From NCBI RefSeq assembly GCF_014191505.1, contig NZ_JACHWS010000001.1:186001-250000 (forward strand): a DNA stretch of 64,000 bases. Direction: 5' to 3'. Both the position numbers and the translations under genes were made by a program. Position 1 is the first letter of the stretch, and every line of letters begins with the position of its first letter. The notes beneath the pieces were generated by a model that was given only the letters and a program-made list of their open reading frames with translations, did not search any database and was not told the origin of the DNA. This document shows positions 56,612 through 64,000 of this stretch, in pieces. This stretch comes from Hoyosella altamirensis (GTDB lineage: Bacteria > Actinomycetota > Actinomycetes > Mycobacteriales > Mycobacteriaceae).

Positions 56612-57343
56612 TTACTCCTCGGTGCGCGGGGTGACGGTGAGACTTCCGTCTATCTCCTGCACCGAGTCCGTCACCGACTCGGCGTCGTGCGATCGTGCCG
56701 TCACGCGCAGCTGGATGACGTATGAGGCGTCGTCGTCCTCCGCGATAACGGTACGCTCGACGATCGCTATGTACCCCGCCTCATCATCGAGGTATTCACC
56801 CGAAAGAGCGTACGAGCGCAACCCGCTGACCTCCGAGTCAGGGTCGTCCACAGCGATTTCGAAGCCGGGAAGATTGGCGACAGCTCCGCCAGCATGTTCC
56901 AGTAAGTCCTCGGCGTCGACGACGCGATCGAGGCGAAGCACCGTCAGGACGGCCGCGGGCAGTGGTCCGGGGTCATGCTCAGACTCCCACTGAGTGCCGA
57001 CCGCAGCGACGTATGACTGTGGGAACATTCCGGGCGCTGCGAGTTCCCAGCCGCTTGGCAGGTCGAACGCGACCGCCGGTCCAGTCTCAGTTCCGGCAGC
57101 AAGAGGAGTCCGGCCGATGCCGTTATCCGCAAGGTAGTCGGCGATCGAGTAGGCGGGTTCCGGCTCTTCTGGATCGGCAGCCTCCGTAGTTGTTGCCACC
57201 GCCGGAGGTACTGAAACCGCCACTGTCGTAGGCGGAGCAGGGGGGGCGCCATTAGGCGTGTCCCCGTTGTCGGCAGCGCATCCACCAAGAATGATGGCGG
57301 CCGCAGCGATTCCGGAAATCCGAACCAGGGGACGGTTTGTCAT
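56612..57343 (-). CDS. LpqN/LpqT-family lipoprotein
   Basis: 243 residues from ATG 57343, which gives a good signal peptide with lipobox LGGC. A Pro/Ala/Thr-rich linker follows, then an LpqN/LpqT-like domain (AFDLPSGWELAAPGMFPQSYVAAVG). Cell-envelope lipoprotein of mycolic-acid bacteria, role unclear. An upstream ATG at 57373 is the alternative start. Confidence 0.8.
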   Translation of the reverse strand: MTNRPLVRISGIAAAAIILGGCAADNGDTPNGAPPAPPTTVAVSVPPAVATTTEAADPEEPEPAYSIADYLADNGIGRTPLAAGTETGPAVAFDLPSGWELAAPGMFPQSYVAAVGTQWESEHDPGPLPAAVLTVLRLDRVVDAEDLLEHAGGAVANLPGFEIAVDDPDSEVSGLRSYALSGEYLDDEAGYIAIVERTVIAEDDDASYVIQLRVTARSHDAESVTDSVQEIDGSLTVTPRTEE

Positions 57344-57394
57344 GCAATCTACATATCCCGGGAGGGCACCCATGTCAAAGTCCCGACGGGCGAT

Positions 57395-57778
57395 TCACAA
57401 ACGCTGCCCAGCTCTGACCTTCTGCGTCACGCGGTGCTCGACATAGAAGGAGAGGAAGGGCACCGTGCCCGCGAGCAGTACACCGATCGTCGGGAAAGGC
57501 CGCCACCTCGCTTTTACTGCGAGATCTGTCGCCATGATCAGGTAGACGAAGTACACCCAGCCGTGAACTATGGGGATAATGCGTGCCCACTCGGGGAGAT
57601 CCATATTCATCGGGTACTTCATGATCATCTCGACGGTGAGGACGAGTAGCCAGATGCCGGTGGTGATGGCAAGAACGCGGTATCGCGTGAGCGCCGAACT
57701 GACCCGGGCCGAAAGCAGCCCGCTCGTTCCGGACGCGGCCACCGTGCTCGACGCGCTCGCGGCACGCTCAGATGTCAC
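57395..57778 (-). CDS. DUF3817 membrane protein (Rv1342c-like)
   Basis: 127 residues with three hydrophobic segments (VLAITTGIWLLVLTVEMIM, IVHGWVYFVYLIMATDLAV, TIGVLLAGTVPFLSFYVEHRV), the DUF3817 pattern. GTGA overlap with the upstream gene. Function unknown; its position beside rdgB is conserved in mycobacteria. Confidence 0.88.
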   Translation of the reverse strand: MTSERAASASSTVAASGTSGLLSARVSSALTRYRVLAITTGIWLLVLTVEMIMKYPMNMDLPEWARIIPIVHGWVYFVYLIMATDLAVKARWRPFPTIGVLLAGTVPFLSFYVEHRVTQKVRAGQRL

Positions 57779-58152
57779 GAAGTACTCCTATCGCGGTCAT
57801 GTTGAGAGAGTTCTGCAAGATAAGCGTTATACGCGGTGATCTCAGGATCTTCGTGTGCGTGCCCCGCAGGCGCTGGGCGCGGAGGCAGGACGCCCTCGGG
57901 CACCTCACGAGGAGGGCCTGGTACTGGTTCGCCTTTCTCCTCTTCCTTCTCGAGCCGCACGAACCGGAAGTAGGCGTACACGAGGAATCCGGCGAAGAGG
58001 GGCCATTGCAGCGCATAACCGAGGTTTTGCGCAGACCCTGCAGCGGATTCATAGCGCTGCAGTTGCCACCAGCCGAGGGCGAGGCATGCAACAGCGCCGA
58101 CGATCACAAAGATGATCAGCGCTAGCCTCGGCGATCTGCTTGGTGCGGCCAC
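57775..58152 (-). CDS. LprD-like membrane protein (Rv1343c-like)
   Basis: 125 residues. Two N-terminal helices (LALIIFVIVGAVACLALGWWQLQRY, LGYALQWPLFAGFLVYAYFRFVRL), then a Glu/Pro-rich cytoplasmic tail. Resembles Rv1343c (LprD) in sequence and place. There is a cysteine in the first helix, but the lipobox is poor, so lipidation is doubtful. Confidence 0.82.
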   Translation of the reverse strand: MAAPSRSPRLALIIFVIVGAVACLALGWWQLQRYESAAGSAQNLGYALQWPLFAGFLVYAYFRFVRLEKEEEKGEPVPGPPREVPEGVLPPRPAPAGHAHEDPEITAYNAYLAELSQHDRDRSTS

Positions 58153-58390
58153 GTATTAAAGGTACCTGCAGAAGTGATGTGAGCGCGCACACGGACTGTT
58201 GACGAGCACGGCGTCCAGCACGACCGCAAGCACCACCCGATGACGAACTGCCCGCCGCAGCGAATGCGTACGCCCCTCAGCGAACAGGAACGGCGTGACA
58301 ACGCTCAGCCAAGCAAAAAGCTCCTCGGTAACGTCACCGACGTGCAATGCCTCGGGATACTGCACATTTCCGCAAGAAACTCGGTAGCTG

Positions 58391-59440
58391 TCAACCTGTC
58401 TGAGACAGGTGGGGTGGTTTGATGTTGATTCCGGTGGCTTCGGGGAGCCGGGGTGCTTGTGGGGGTTGCCGGAATCGTTTGGGGTGGGCGGCGTAGTACT
58501 GGTCGAGGTGTTGTTGCCGCTGGTGCTGCACGTGGTGGGCGGTGCTGTGGTAGACGCTGGCGGGGGTGTGCCAGTTCAGGCCGCTGTGGCGGTGCTGGTG
58601 GGCGTAGGTGTGCAGGTACTGCCCGGTCCATTCGCGGGCGTGTTCGATGCTGTCGAAATGGTCCGGGCAGTTCAGGTCGTATTTCAGGGTTTTGAACATT
58701 GATTCGGAGAACGGGTTATCGTCGCTGACCCGGGGCCGTGAGTACGACATGGTGGCGCGGTGGGGGATATTTTCGAGCAGGCTGGTCAGCTCGCTGGCGC
58801 GCATGGCGGCGCCGTTATCGGAGTGCACGATCGCGGGCGCGCCGTGCGCGGTGAGCGCGGCGGTGAACATGTTTTTCGCGTCCGCGGCGTTCTCGCTGTA
58901 GCCGATGTACCAGCCCACCGGGTAGCGGGAGTACACGTCCACGATCAGTCCGAGCCGGTAGCGGTCCTGATTACGCGGCCCGCGCAGTTCGGTGGTGTCC
59001 CAGGTCCACAGCTCATTCGGCGCGGCCGCTGGCACGACGGGTTTTACCCGTTTGCTGCTGGCGCCTCGGCGGATCCGGCGTCGGTCCCCGGTGAGCTTCT
59101 CGCTGCGGGCAACGCGGTAGAACGTGCTCAGCGAACAGCCGATGTTCTTCGCATCGAAGGCCCGCCAGTACGCCTGCAGCACCGACAAATCCATGTACTC
59201 CTCGCAGCCGAGCAGGTCAATGATCGTGTCACGCTCGGTGTGACTCAGCGCCGCGGGCTGCTCCCGCCGGGCTTGCGGTGTTGGATCGGTGACCGGCCGA
59301 TAATGCTGATAGCCACGGGTGATGCGGTAAAACGACGACCGCGCAACACCAATGAGCGTGCATGCGGCGAGCACGCTCATCCCGGCCGCGATAAGAGCGA
59401 GGAGCACGCCGGTCAGGACAGGTTCTTGCGCTGCAGCCAC
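58391..59440 (-). CDS. IS3-family transposase OrfB (integrase core)
   Basis: 349 residues. rve/DDE integrase domain: WTWDTTEL (first Asp), VHSDNGAAM (second Asp) and a Glu in DDNPFSESMFKTLKYD, then HRHSGLNWHTPASVYH. An HTH_21-like part precedes it. It overlaps orfA by 28 bp, so an OrfAB fusion by -1 frameshift is likely, although no classic A6G slippery site is evident. A perfect hairpin ACCTGTCT-G-AGACAGGT (58394-58410) covers its stop. Confidence 0.93.
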   Translation of the reverse strand: MAAAQEPVLTGVLLALIAAGMSVLAACTLIGVARSSFYRITRGYQHYRPVTDPTPQARREQPAALSHTERDTIIDLLGCEEYMDLSVLQAYWRAFDAKNIGCSLSTFYRVARSEKLTGDRRRIRRGASSKRVKPVVPAAAPNELWTWDTTELRGPRNQDRYRLGLIVDVYSRYPVGWYIGYSENAADAKNMFTAALTAHGAPAIVHSDNGAAMRASELTSLLENIPHRATMSYSRPRVSDDNPFSESMFKTLKYDLNCPDHFDSIEHAREWTGQYLHTYAHQHRHSGLNWHTPASVYHSTAHHVQHQRQQHLDQYYAAHPKRFRQPPQAPRLPEATGINIKPPHLSQTG

Positions 59441-59871
59441 CGTGCGTACTCGTCCGCGCTCATCAGCGCTGGCGGGATCTGTTCGTGCTGCTCGCTGGAG
59501 CTCTCGTTGATCCCATGCAAGAGCTCGTAGGCTTTTCCCAGGATTTCCTGAACGGCTTCAGCCTGGGCGACCTTCTTCTTCAGGGCCTCATTCTCGCTGC
59601 GTAACCGCGCTAACTCGGCCCGATCACGATTACTCACACGGTTCCTTGACTTCTCTGAGGCAGCCACCATCGCGGTGGTGTATTGCCCCCGATCATATGC
59701 CTGCAGCCAGGGGCGAACAGTTGCCTCATCCAGGCTGAACTCGCGCAGCAGCCGGGCCTTCGCACCACGCTCGGTGCAGTCCTGCCAGCGCCGCACAAAA
59801 TTTACCCGGAAGGCCAGCGGAAACATCCGCTTTCCAGTCGGGGACCGGCCGATCTCAACATCACTCGTCAC
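59413..59871 (-). CDS. IS3-family transposase OrfA (helix-turn-helix)
   Basis: 152 residues. N-terminal HTH of IS3 type (FPLAFRVNFVRRWQDCTERGAKARLLREFSLDEATVRPWLQAYDRG), then a leucine-zipper-like coil (ELARLRSENEALKKKVAQAEAVQEIL). Provides DNA binding for the transposase. Confidence 0.9.
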   Translation of the reverse strand: MTSDVEIGRSPTGKRMFPLAFRVNFVRRWQDCTERGAKARLLREFSLDEATVRPWLQAYDRGQYTTAMVAASEKSRNRVSNRDRAELARLRSENEALKKKVAQAEAVQEILGKAYELLHGINESSSEQHEQIPPALMSADEYARWLQRKNLS

Positions 59872-59925
59872 GGGGATCCAATCCCCGCCCTACCCGTCAG
59901 ACGGTGTCTCACCACCATCCTGACA

Positions 59926-60235
59926 AATACGGAACTTCCTGAGGAAATGCGGGGTATCGTGAGGAGATCCGAAGTACCCGAGGAAATCCCGACAGCCGAG
60001 TTAGGAACCTCTGCCTCGAATAGCGTTACATGATGGGCACCAAAGTGCGCCTATTTGAACCGACTCGGAAGATGTCGGCAAGTAGGTACTCCTTGAGAAT
60101 GCTGAGCTCCTCGGGACATTGAGGCCGGCTGGAGTCCTTGGCCGGGTGGGCCGATAGAGAATAATGACGTAACCGCCTGCGGTCTTCTACGCGCCCGGCC
60201 GTTGCCGACTGGACGGCAACCTCTGTTTCTACTTG
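59926..60235. other. Region between IS3 element and tRNA-Leu with short direct repeats
   Basis: 310 bp without a supported gene. Three repeats (59940-59989) lie next to the IS end. The remainder shows nothing I recognise. Confidence 0.5.
59940..59989 (+). repeat. Three 11-bp direct repeats at about 20-bp spacing
   Basis: TGAGGAAATGC (59940), TGAGGAGATCC (59960) and CGAGGAAATCC (59979). The same core GAGGAAATCC forms half of the palindromes upstream of fas (60550, 60615). Spacing of 20 and 19 bp puts them on one face of the helix. Confidence 0.6.
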
Positions 60236-60317
<82 letters not shown>

Positions 60318-60790
60318 GCACCTGCGGACTGGCGACAGGCCACAGGTTGACGGGCTAAAGATTACGTCTTCGGGTTGCCATTTGCCAGTAGGGCGAAAAA
60401 AGTGCCCTTGAACTGCGGTTTCTCTCGATGCGAGATGGAGTTTGTGGCCTGGATTACAGTAAATGTAACGATTTGATAACGTTGACACGGGCCGCTCTGA
60501 TGTCAAATCGAGCCAAAAACCCGTTCTGAACGGCCAAAACAACGAAACTTGAGGGAATCCTCATGATCGCGCGAAAAGCTACTCGCAAGTAGAAAAAATC
60601 GCCCGGCCAGAACATGAGGAAATCCTCACGAATCTATGCCACTCTGGGTTCAGCGCGTGAACGGACGCAACTCGCCCACCGCAGTGTCGAGCGTGTGACG
60701 TCACGTCGCCTCCTGAACCCCTAACACCCCGCCTGGGTAGTGATCCTCACCCGGGTCCATCCAGGCACGTCTACAACACAGGAGCGAACA
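60318..60790. other. fas upstream region
   Basis: 473 bp without a supported gene. It contains a TTGACA-like element at 60482 (also one arm of TTGAC...GTCAA), two 14-bp palindromes (60550-60563 and 60615-60628) and a half site at about 60738, then GGAG before the fas GTG. An A-rich patch lies at 60580-60600. Confidence 0.5.
60550..60628 (+). promoter_or_regulatory. Two operator-like palindromes upstream of fas
   Basis: TGAGGGAATCCTCA (60550-60563) and TGAGGAAATCCTCA (60615-60628; perfect 6-bp arms around AA), 65 bp apart. In mycobacteria the TetR regulator FasR binds inverted repeats upstream of fas; these may be the equivalent sites here (inference, since I cannot recall the FasR consensus with certainty). 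Confidence 0.55.
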
Positions 60791-63700
60791 GTGACCCTGA
60801 GCGATCATCCGACCTTTTCATCCCGCAGTTCACAAGCAGCTAATAACACTCTTGCGCTAGCAGCCCAATTCCGCAGTGGCACTTCGTACACAATCGCATT
60901 CGGAGGACAGGGCGCCGAGTGGCTTCCCGCGATCCGTGAACTTATCCATGACGGCGGCTTTGCCACCGAACTCACCGATCTCGTCTCTGAGGCGAACGCG
61001 ATGCTCGCGCCGGTCGAAGCGGAACTTCAGATCGTGCGCTCCGAGTTCGCGCCACTTCAGTGGGCCGAGGAGCCCGAGACCGGAGTTGACACTCAGACAG
61101 CGGCGATTTCCCTTCCCGGCGTCTTTCTCGCGCAGCTTGCGGCACTGCGGCTGCTCGAACTTGAAGGCCTTGACACCGTAGAGGTCGCGCCCGCTGCAGC
61201 TGCGGGCCACTCGCAGGGTGTGCTGGGCGTTGAGGTTCTGCGACAGGGCGGCACCCGCAACGCGGAGCTCCTCGCGATCGCCCAGCTGATGGGTGCAGCC
61301 GCGTCTCTGACCGGCCGCCGCCGCGGGCTGCGTTCCATCGGCTCACACTCGGCTATGGTTTCGGTTTCCAAGGCAGACCCGCAGCGCATCGCCGACATTG
61401 TCGCCGAGGCCACAAGTGGGATGCACCCAGACCTCGCACCCGTTGTTGCTATCCGCAACGGCCGTCGCCGCGTCGTCATCTCCGGCCGCCCCGAGCAGAT
61501 CGAGCGTATCCGTCTGCGCTGCGCCGAGATCGCTGCAAAGGAAAAGGAAGAGCGCGCCGAGCGCACGCGTGGCGGCGAAATCTTCGCCCCCGTCTTCGAC
61601 CCGATCGCCGCAGAGGTAGCGTTCCACCACCCCTCTATGTCCGCAGCCGTCGAGCTCGCCGTGGAGTGGGCTGAAGAATGCGGTATTGACACCGATCTCA
61701 CCCGCAGTCTCGCGACAAGCGCACTCGTCGATCCCGTCGACTGGGTTGCGGAAGTTGAGCGCCTCGCCGATACCGATGCGAAATGGCTCCTCGATGTGGG
61801 TCCAGGCGACGTTTTCGCCCGCCTCACCGCATCATCCGTGCGTGGCCTGGGCATTGCGGTCGTTCCAGCTGGAACGCGCGGCGGCCACCGTAACCTCTTC
61901 ACCCCAGGTGCGGCCCCCGAGGCTCCAAGCCCGTGGACCCGGTTCGCGCCGCGCGTCGTTCAGCTTCCTGACGGCACCAAGGTTGCGGAAACCCGCTTCT
62001 CACGGCTCACCGGTCGCTCACCGATCGTGCTCGCCGGTATGACCCCCACCACCGTAGACGCGAAGATTGTCGCAGCAGCAGCGAACGCTGGCTACTGGTC
62101 AGAGCTCGCAGGCGGCGGCCAGGTCACCGAGTCGATCTTCAACAACCGTGTCGAGGATCTGAAGAAAATACTCAATCCGGGCCGGTCCGTCCAGCTCAAC
62201 GCGATGTTCCTCGACCCGTACCTCTGGAAGCTGCACGTGGGCGGTAAGCGTCTGCTGCAGAAGGCGCGCGTCGCTGGCGCCCCATTTGACGGCGTGACCA
62301 TCACCGCGGGCATTCCTGAACTCGACGACGCGCTGTCGATCATCGAGGACCTGAACAACGCTGGCCTGTCCTACATCGCGTTCAAGCCGGGCACCGTCAC
62401 CCAGATCCGCTCCGTCATCCGGATCGCAGCTGAGGTACCGCACCAGACCGTCATCGTCCAGATCGAGGGCGGCAAGGCCGGCGGCCACCACTCCTGGGAA
62501 GATCTCGATGATCTCCTCCTGGAGACCTACGCCGAACTGCGTTCTCGCCCGAACGTCGTTATCGCCGCCGGCGGCGGCATCGGAACCCCCGAGCGTGCTG
62601 CCGACTACCTGACCGGACGCTGGTCTGTTGCACACGGTTTCCCTGCCATGCCCGTCGACTCGATCCTCATCGGCACGGCAGCGATGGCAGCACTCGAAGC
62701 CACCACCTCGCCAGAGGTCAAGAAGCTGCTCGTCGAGACGCAGGGCACGCCAGACTGGATTCCTGCCGGCGGTGCGGAGAACGGCATGTCCTCCGGGCGC
62801 AGCCAGCTCGGCGCAGACATTCACGAGGTCGACAACACCGCTTCGAAGACCGGCCGTCTGCTGGACGAGGTTGCGGGGGACGCAGCCGAGGTCAAGCGCC
62901 GCCGCGACGAAATCATCAACGCGCTGAACGGCACAGCGAAGCCATACTTCGGTGATGTCGCAGAAATGACCTACAAGGAATGGCTTGAGCGCTACGTCGA
63001 GCTGACCGTGGGCGCAGCTGAGCACGTCTTCGATATCGGAGGCGACTTCTCGGATGCTGACGACACCGTCAAATCGGTTTGGATTGACGAGACCTGGCGT
63101 GAGCGATTCGCATCGATGGTCCGCCGCGCTGAGGCACGGCTGAACCCCGCGGACCGCGGACGTATCACCTCGCTGTTCTCCGATCGTGTGCACCTCGAGC
63201 GGCCACACGCCGCCATCGCTGAGCTGACGGTCGCCTACCCGGAGGCCGCAACCACCGTGCTGCACCCCGGCGACGTTCCGTTCTTCATGTCGCTCTGCCG
63301 CACACCCGGCAAGCCAGTCAACTTCGTCCCCGTCGTAGACGCCGAAGTGCGCCGCTGGTGGCGGTCCGACTCGCTGTGGCAGGCCCACGATCCGCGCTAC
63401 AGCGCCGATCAGGTGTGTGTCATCCCCGGCACCGTGTCCGTCGCAGGTATCACCAAGGCGGACGAGCCAGTAGCTGACATTCTCAAGCGTTTCGAGGATG
63501 AGACGGTTAAGGCCGTCGGCGCTGAGCCCGTTCAGGTGGCGAGCCGCCGCCGCGCAGACGCTGATGGCGCTCTCGGGATTCTCCTCGCGGCGCCGGACGC
63601 CATTTGGGGAACCCGCCTCACCAAGAACCCAGTGTTCCGCATCGGTCCGCCGTCAAGCTGGAAGATCGTCTCGAACGATCTTGCTCGGCACGCCGCCACG

Positions 63701-64000
63701 GGCGCTGTCCTGCGTGCCAGCGGGCAGAACGTCGCCCACCTCGAGTGCCCAGTCCTGGGCGGAAAGGTGTCGCTGCGACTCACCGCTCCCGAGTCGTGCG
63801 CCACAGGTGGTGCGCCGATCGTCACCGCTGAGGACACGAGCGCCGCGATGAGCGCCCTGCTCGAGATCGCCGCAGGCGGCGGTGACCTGCCAGCGGTTGT
63901 TGACGGAGTTGCCGAATTCGCCACGACCTACCAGCCAGAATTGGTCGCCGACCATGCTGCCGTCACAGCTACCGGCATCGGATCCGACATGATGCCAGGC
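60791..64000 (+). CDS. fas: Type I fatty acid synthase, N-terminal 1070 residues (continues past window)
   Basis: GTG start at 60791 with GGAG 6 bases upstream; the frame is open to the edge and the full protein should be about 3000 residues. Seen in order: acetyltransferase domain (AFGGQGAEW, nucleophile Ser in GHSQGVLG, about 130-137), then the enoyl reductase region (SRLTGRSPIVLAGMTPTTVDAKIVAAAANAGYWSELAGGGQ, VQIEGGKAGGHHSWED, AAGGGIGTPERAADYLTG), and the start of the dehydratase part. FAS-I makes the C16-C26 acyl chains that feed mycolic acid synthesis. Confidence 0.97.
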   Translation, partial: MTLSDHPTFSSRSSQAANNTLALAAQFRSGTSYTIAFGGQGAEWLPAIRELIHDGGFATELTDLVSEANAMLAPVEAELQIVRSEFAPLQWAEEPETGVDTQTAAISLPGVFLAQLAALRLLELEGLDTVEVAPAAAAGHSQGVLGVEVLRQGGTRNAELLAIAQLMGAAASLTGRRRGLRSIGSHSAMVSVSKADPQRIADIVAEATSGMHPDLAPVVAIRNGRRRVVISGRPEQIERIRLRCAEIAAKEKEERAERTRGGEIFAPVFDPIAAEVAFHHPSMSAAVELAVEWAEECGIDTDLTRSLATSALVDPVDWVAEVERLADTDAKWLLDVGPGDVFARLTASSVRGLGIAVVPAGTRGGHRNLFTPGAAPEAPSPWTRFAPRVVQLPDGTKVAETRFSRLTGRSPIVLAGMTPTTVDAKIVAAAANAGYWSELAGGGQVTESIFNNRVEDLKKILNPGRSVQLNAMFLDPYLWKLHVGGKRLLQKARVAGAPFDGVTITAGIPELDDALSIIEDLNNAGLSYIAFKPGTVTQIRSVIRIAAEVPHQTVIVQIEGGKAGGHHSWEDLDDLLLETYAELRSRPNVVIAAGGGIGTPERAADYLTGRWSVAHGFPAMPVDSILIGTAAMAALEATTSPEVKKLLVETQGTPDWIPAGGAENGMSSGRSQLGADIHEVDNTASKTGRLLDEVAGDAAEVKRRRDEIINALNGTAKPYFGDVAEMTYKEWLERYVELTVGAAEHVFDIGGDFSDADDTVKSVWIDETWRERFASMVRRAEARLNPADRGRITSLFSDRVHLERPHAAIAELTVAYPEAATTVLHPGDVPFFMSLCRTPGKPVNFVPVVDAEVRRWWRSDSLWQAHDPRYSADQVCVIPGTVSVAGITKADEPVADILKRFEDETVKAVGAEPVQVASRRRADADGALGILLAAPDAIWGTRLTKNPVFRIGPPSSWKIVSNDLARHAATGAVLRASGQNVAHLECPVLGGKVSLRLTAPESCATGGAPIVTAEDTSAAMSALLEIAAGGGDLPAVVDGVAEFATTYQPELVADHAAVTATGIGSDMMPG

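Larger units (their letters stand above)
58389..59925 (-). mobile_element. IS3-family insertion sequence
   Basis: Two overlapping genes orfA and orfB, bounded by short inverted ends TGTCA (58389-58393) and TGACA (59921-59925) with an internal match TGAGACA. No clear target duplication is visible. It lies between the lprD-like gene and tRNA-Leu and disrupts no recognisable gene. Both genes look complete. Confidence 0.82.

Noticed and set aside
59940-59989. CRISPR array
   Set aside because: Three degenerate 11-bp repeats with 8-9 bp between them are far too short for CRISPR repeats and spacers; no cas gene is present.
59683-60033. Forward frame of 116 codons spanning the right end of the IS3 element
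   Set aside because: It is antisense to orfA for most of its length and has no ribosome site.
62099-63388. Reverse-strand frame of 429 codons inside fas
   Set aside because: Antisense shadow of the conserved enoyl reductase and dehydratase regions of fatty acid synthase; no family signature.

Overview
High-GC actinobacterial chromosome, most likely a mycolic-acid genus of the Mycobacteriales (Rhodococcus, Gordonia, Dietzia or Hoyosella-like); the species cannot be fixed from the window. Evidence: a large type I fatty acid synthase at the right edge; a block dinG, pncB, clpS, DUF2017, P1 peptidase, rhomboid, murI, metallo-beta-lactamase, rph, rdgB, DUF3817, lprD-like that matches Mycobacterium tuberculosis Rv1329c-Rv1343c; and nrdHIE ... 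nrdF ... fecB, ctaD, serB2 as in Rv3042c-Rv3053c. Both comparisons are from memory.

Layout. 1-6 kb: LacI regulator (cut by the window edge) divergent from a GH13 alpha-glucosidase, a methyltransferase behind a start-sequestering hairpin, and a sugar dehydrogenase-like lipoprotein. 6-11.7 kb: a Vsr endonuclease, an EphD-like hydrolase, a ThrE-type exporter and a NaeI-like restriction-modification pair. 11.7-16.7 kb: hydrolase, VKOR, NadE, MarR and TetR regulators, FMN reductase and a cysteine-free L36 ribosomal protein behind a Zur-like box. 16.7-19.2 kb: an insertion element with 17-bp terminal repeats carrying a broken TnpB-like gene and a damaged IS5-type transposase, inserted exactly between two convergent stop codons. 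19.2-24.5 kb: SPFH protein, ABC exporter, TetR and a membrane protein.

24.5-33 kb: class Ib ribonucleotide reductase (nrdH, nrdI, nrdE, and nrdF about 4.3 kb away), both promoters with NrdR-like boxes, with unrelated genes between. 33-39.7 kb: DUF1206 protein, a small secreted acidic protein, Nudix hydrolase, then an aliphatic amidase cluster (AmiC-like receptor with a frameshift, AmiS channel, AmiE amidase, AmiB-like AAA ATPase) and a divergent MarR gene; three copies of one operator-like palindrome mark its two promoters. 39.7-46.3 kb: thyA-dfrA, FecB behind IdeR-like boxes, CtaD, SerB2 and a Pth2-type protein. 46.3-58.2 kb: NAD salvage (pncB, pncA), dinG and the conserved clpS-to-rdgB block. 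58.4-59.9 kb: an IS3-family element. 60.2 kb: tRNA-Leu(UAG). 60.8-64 kb: the first 1070 codons of fas, behind two TGAGG-AAT-CCTCA palindromes.

Themes: DNA precursor supply (NrdHIEF, ThyA, DfrA, RdgB, Nudix), NAD supply (NadE, PncA, PncB), metal-responsive control (Zur and IdeR boxes) and amide use. I found no CRISPR array and no obviously new multi-gene system. The most novel-looking material is regulatory: the methyltransferase leader hairpin, the amidase operators, the repeats around tRNA-Leu and fas, and the stop-codon-neutral insertion.
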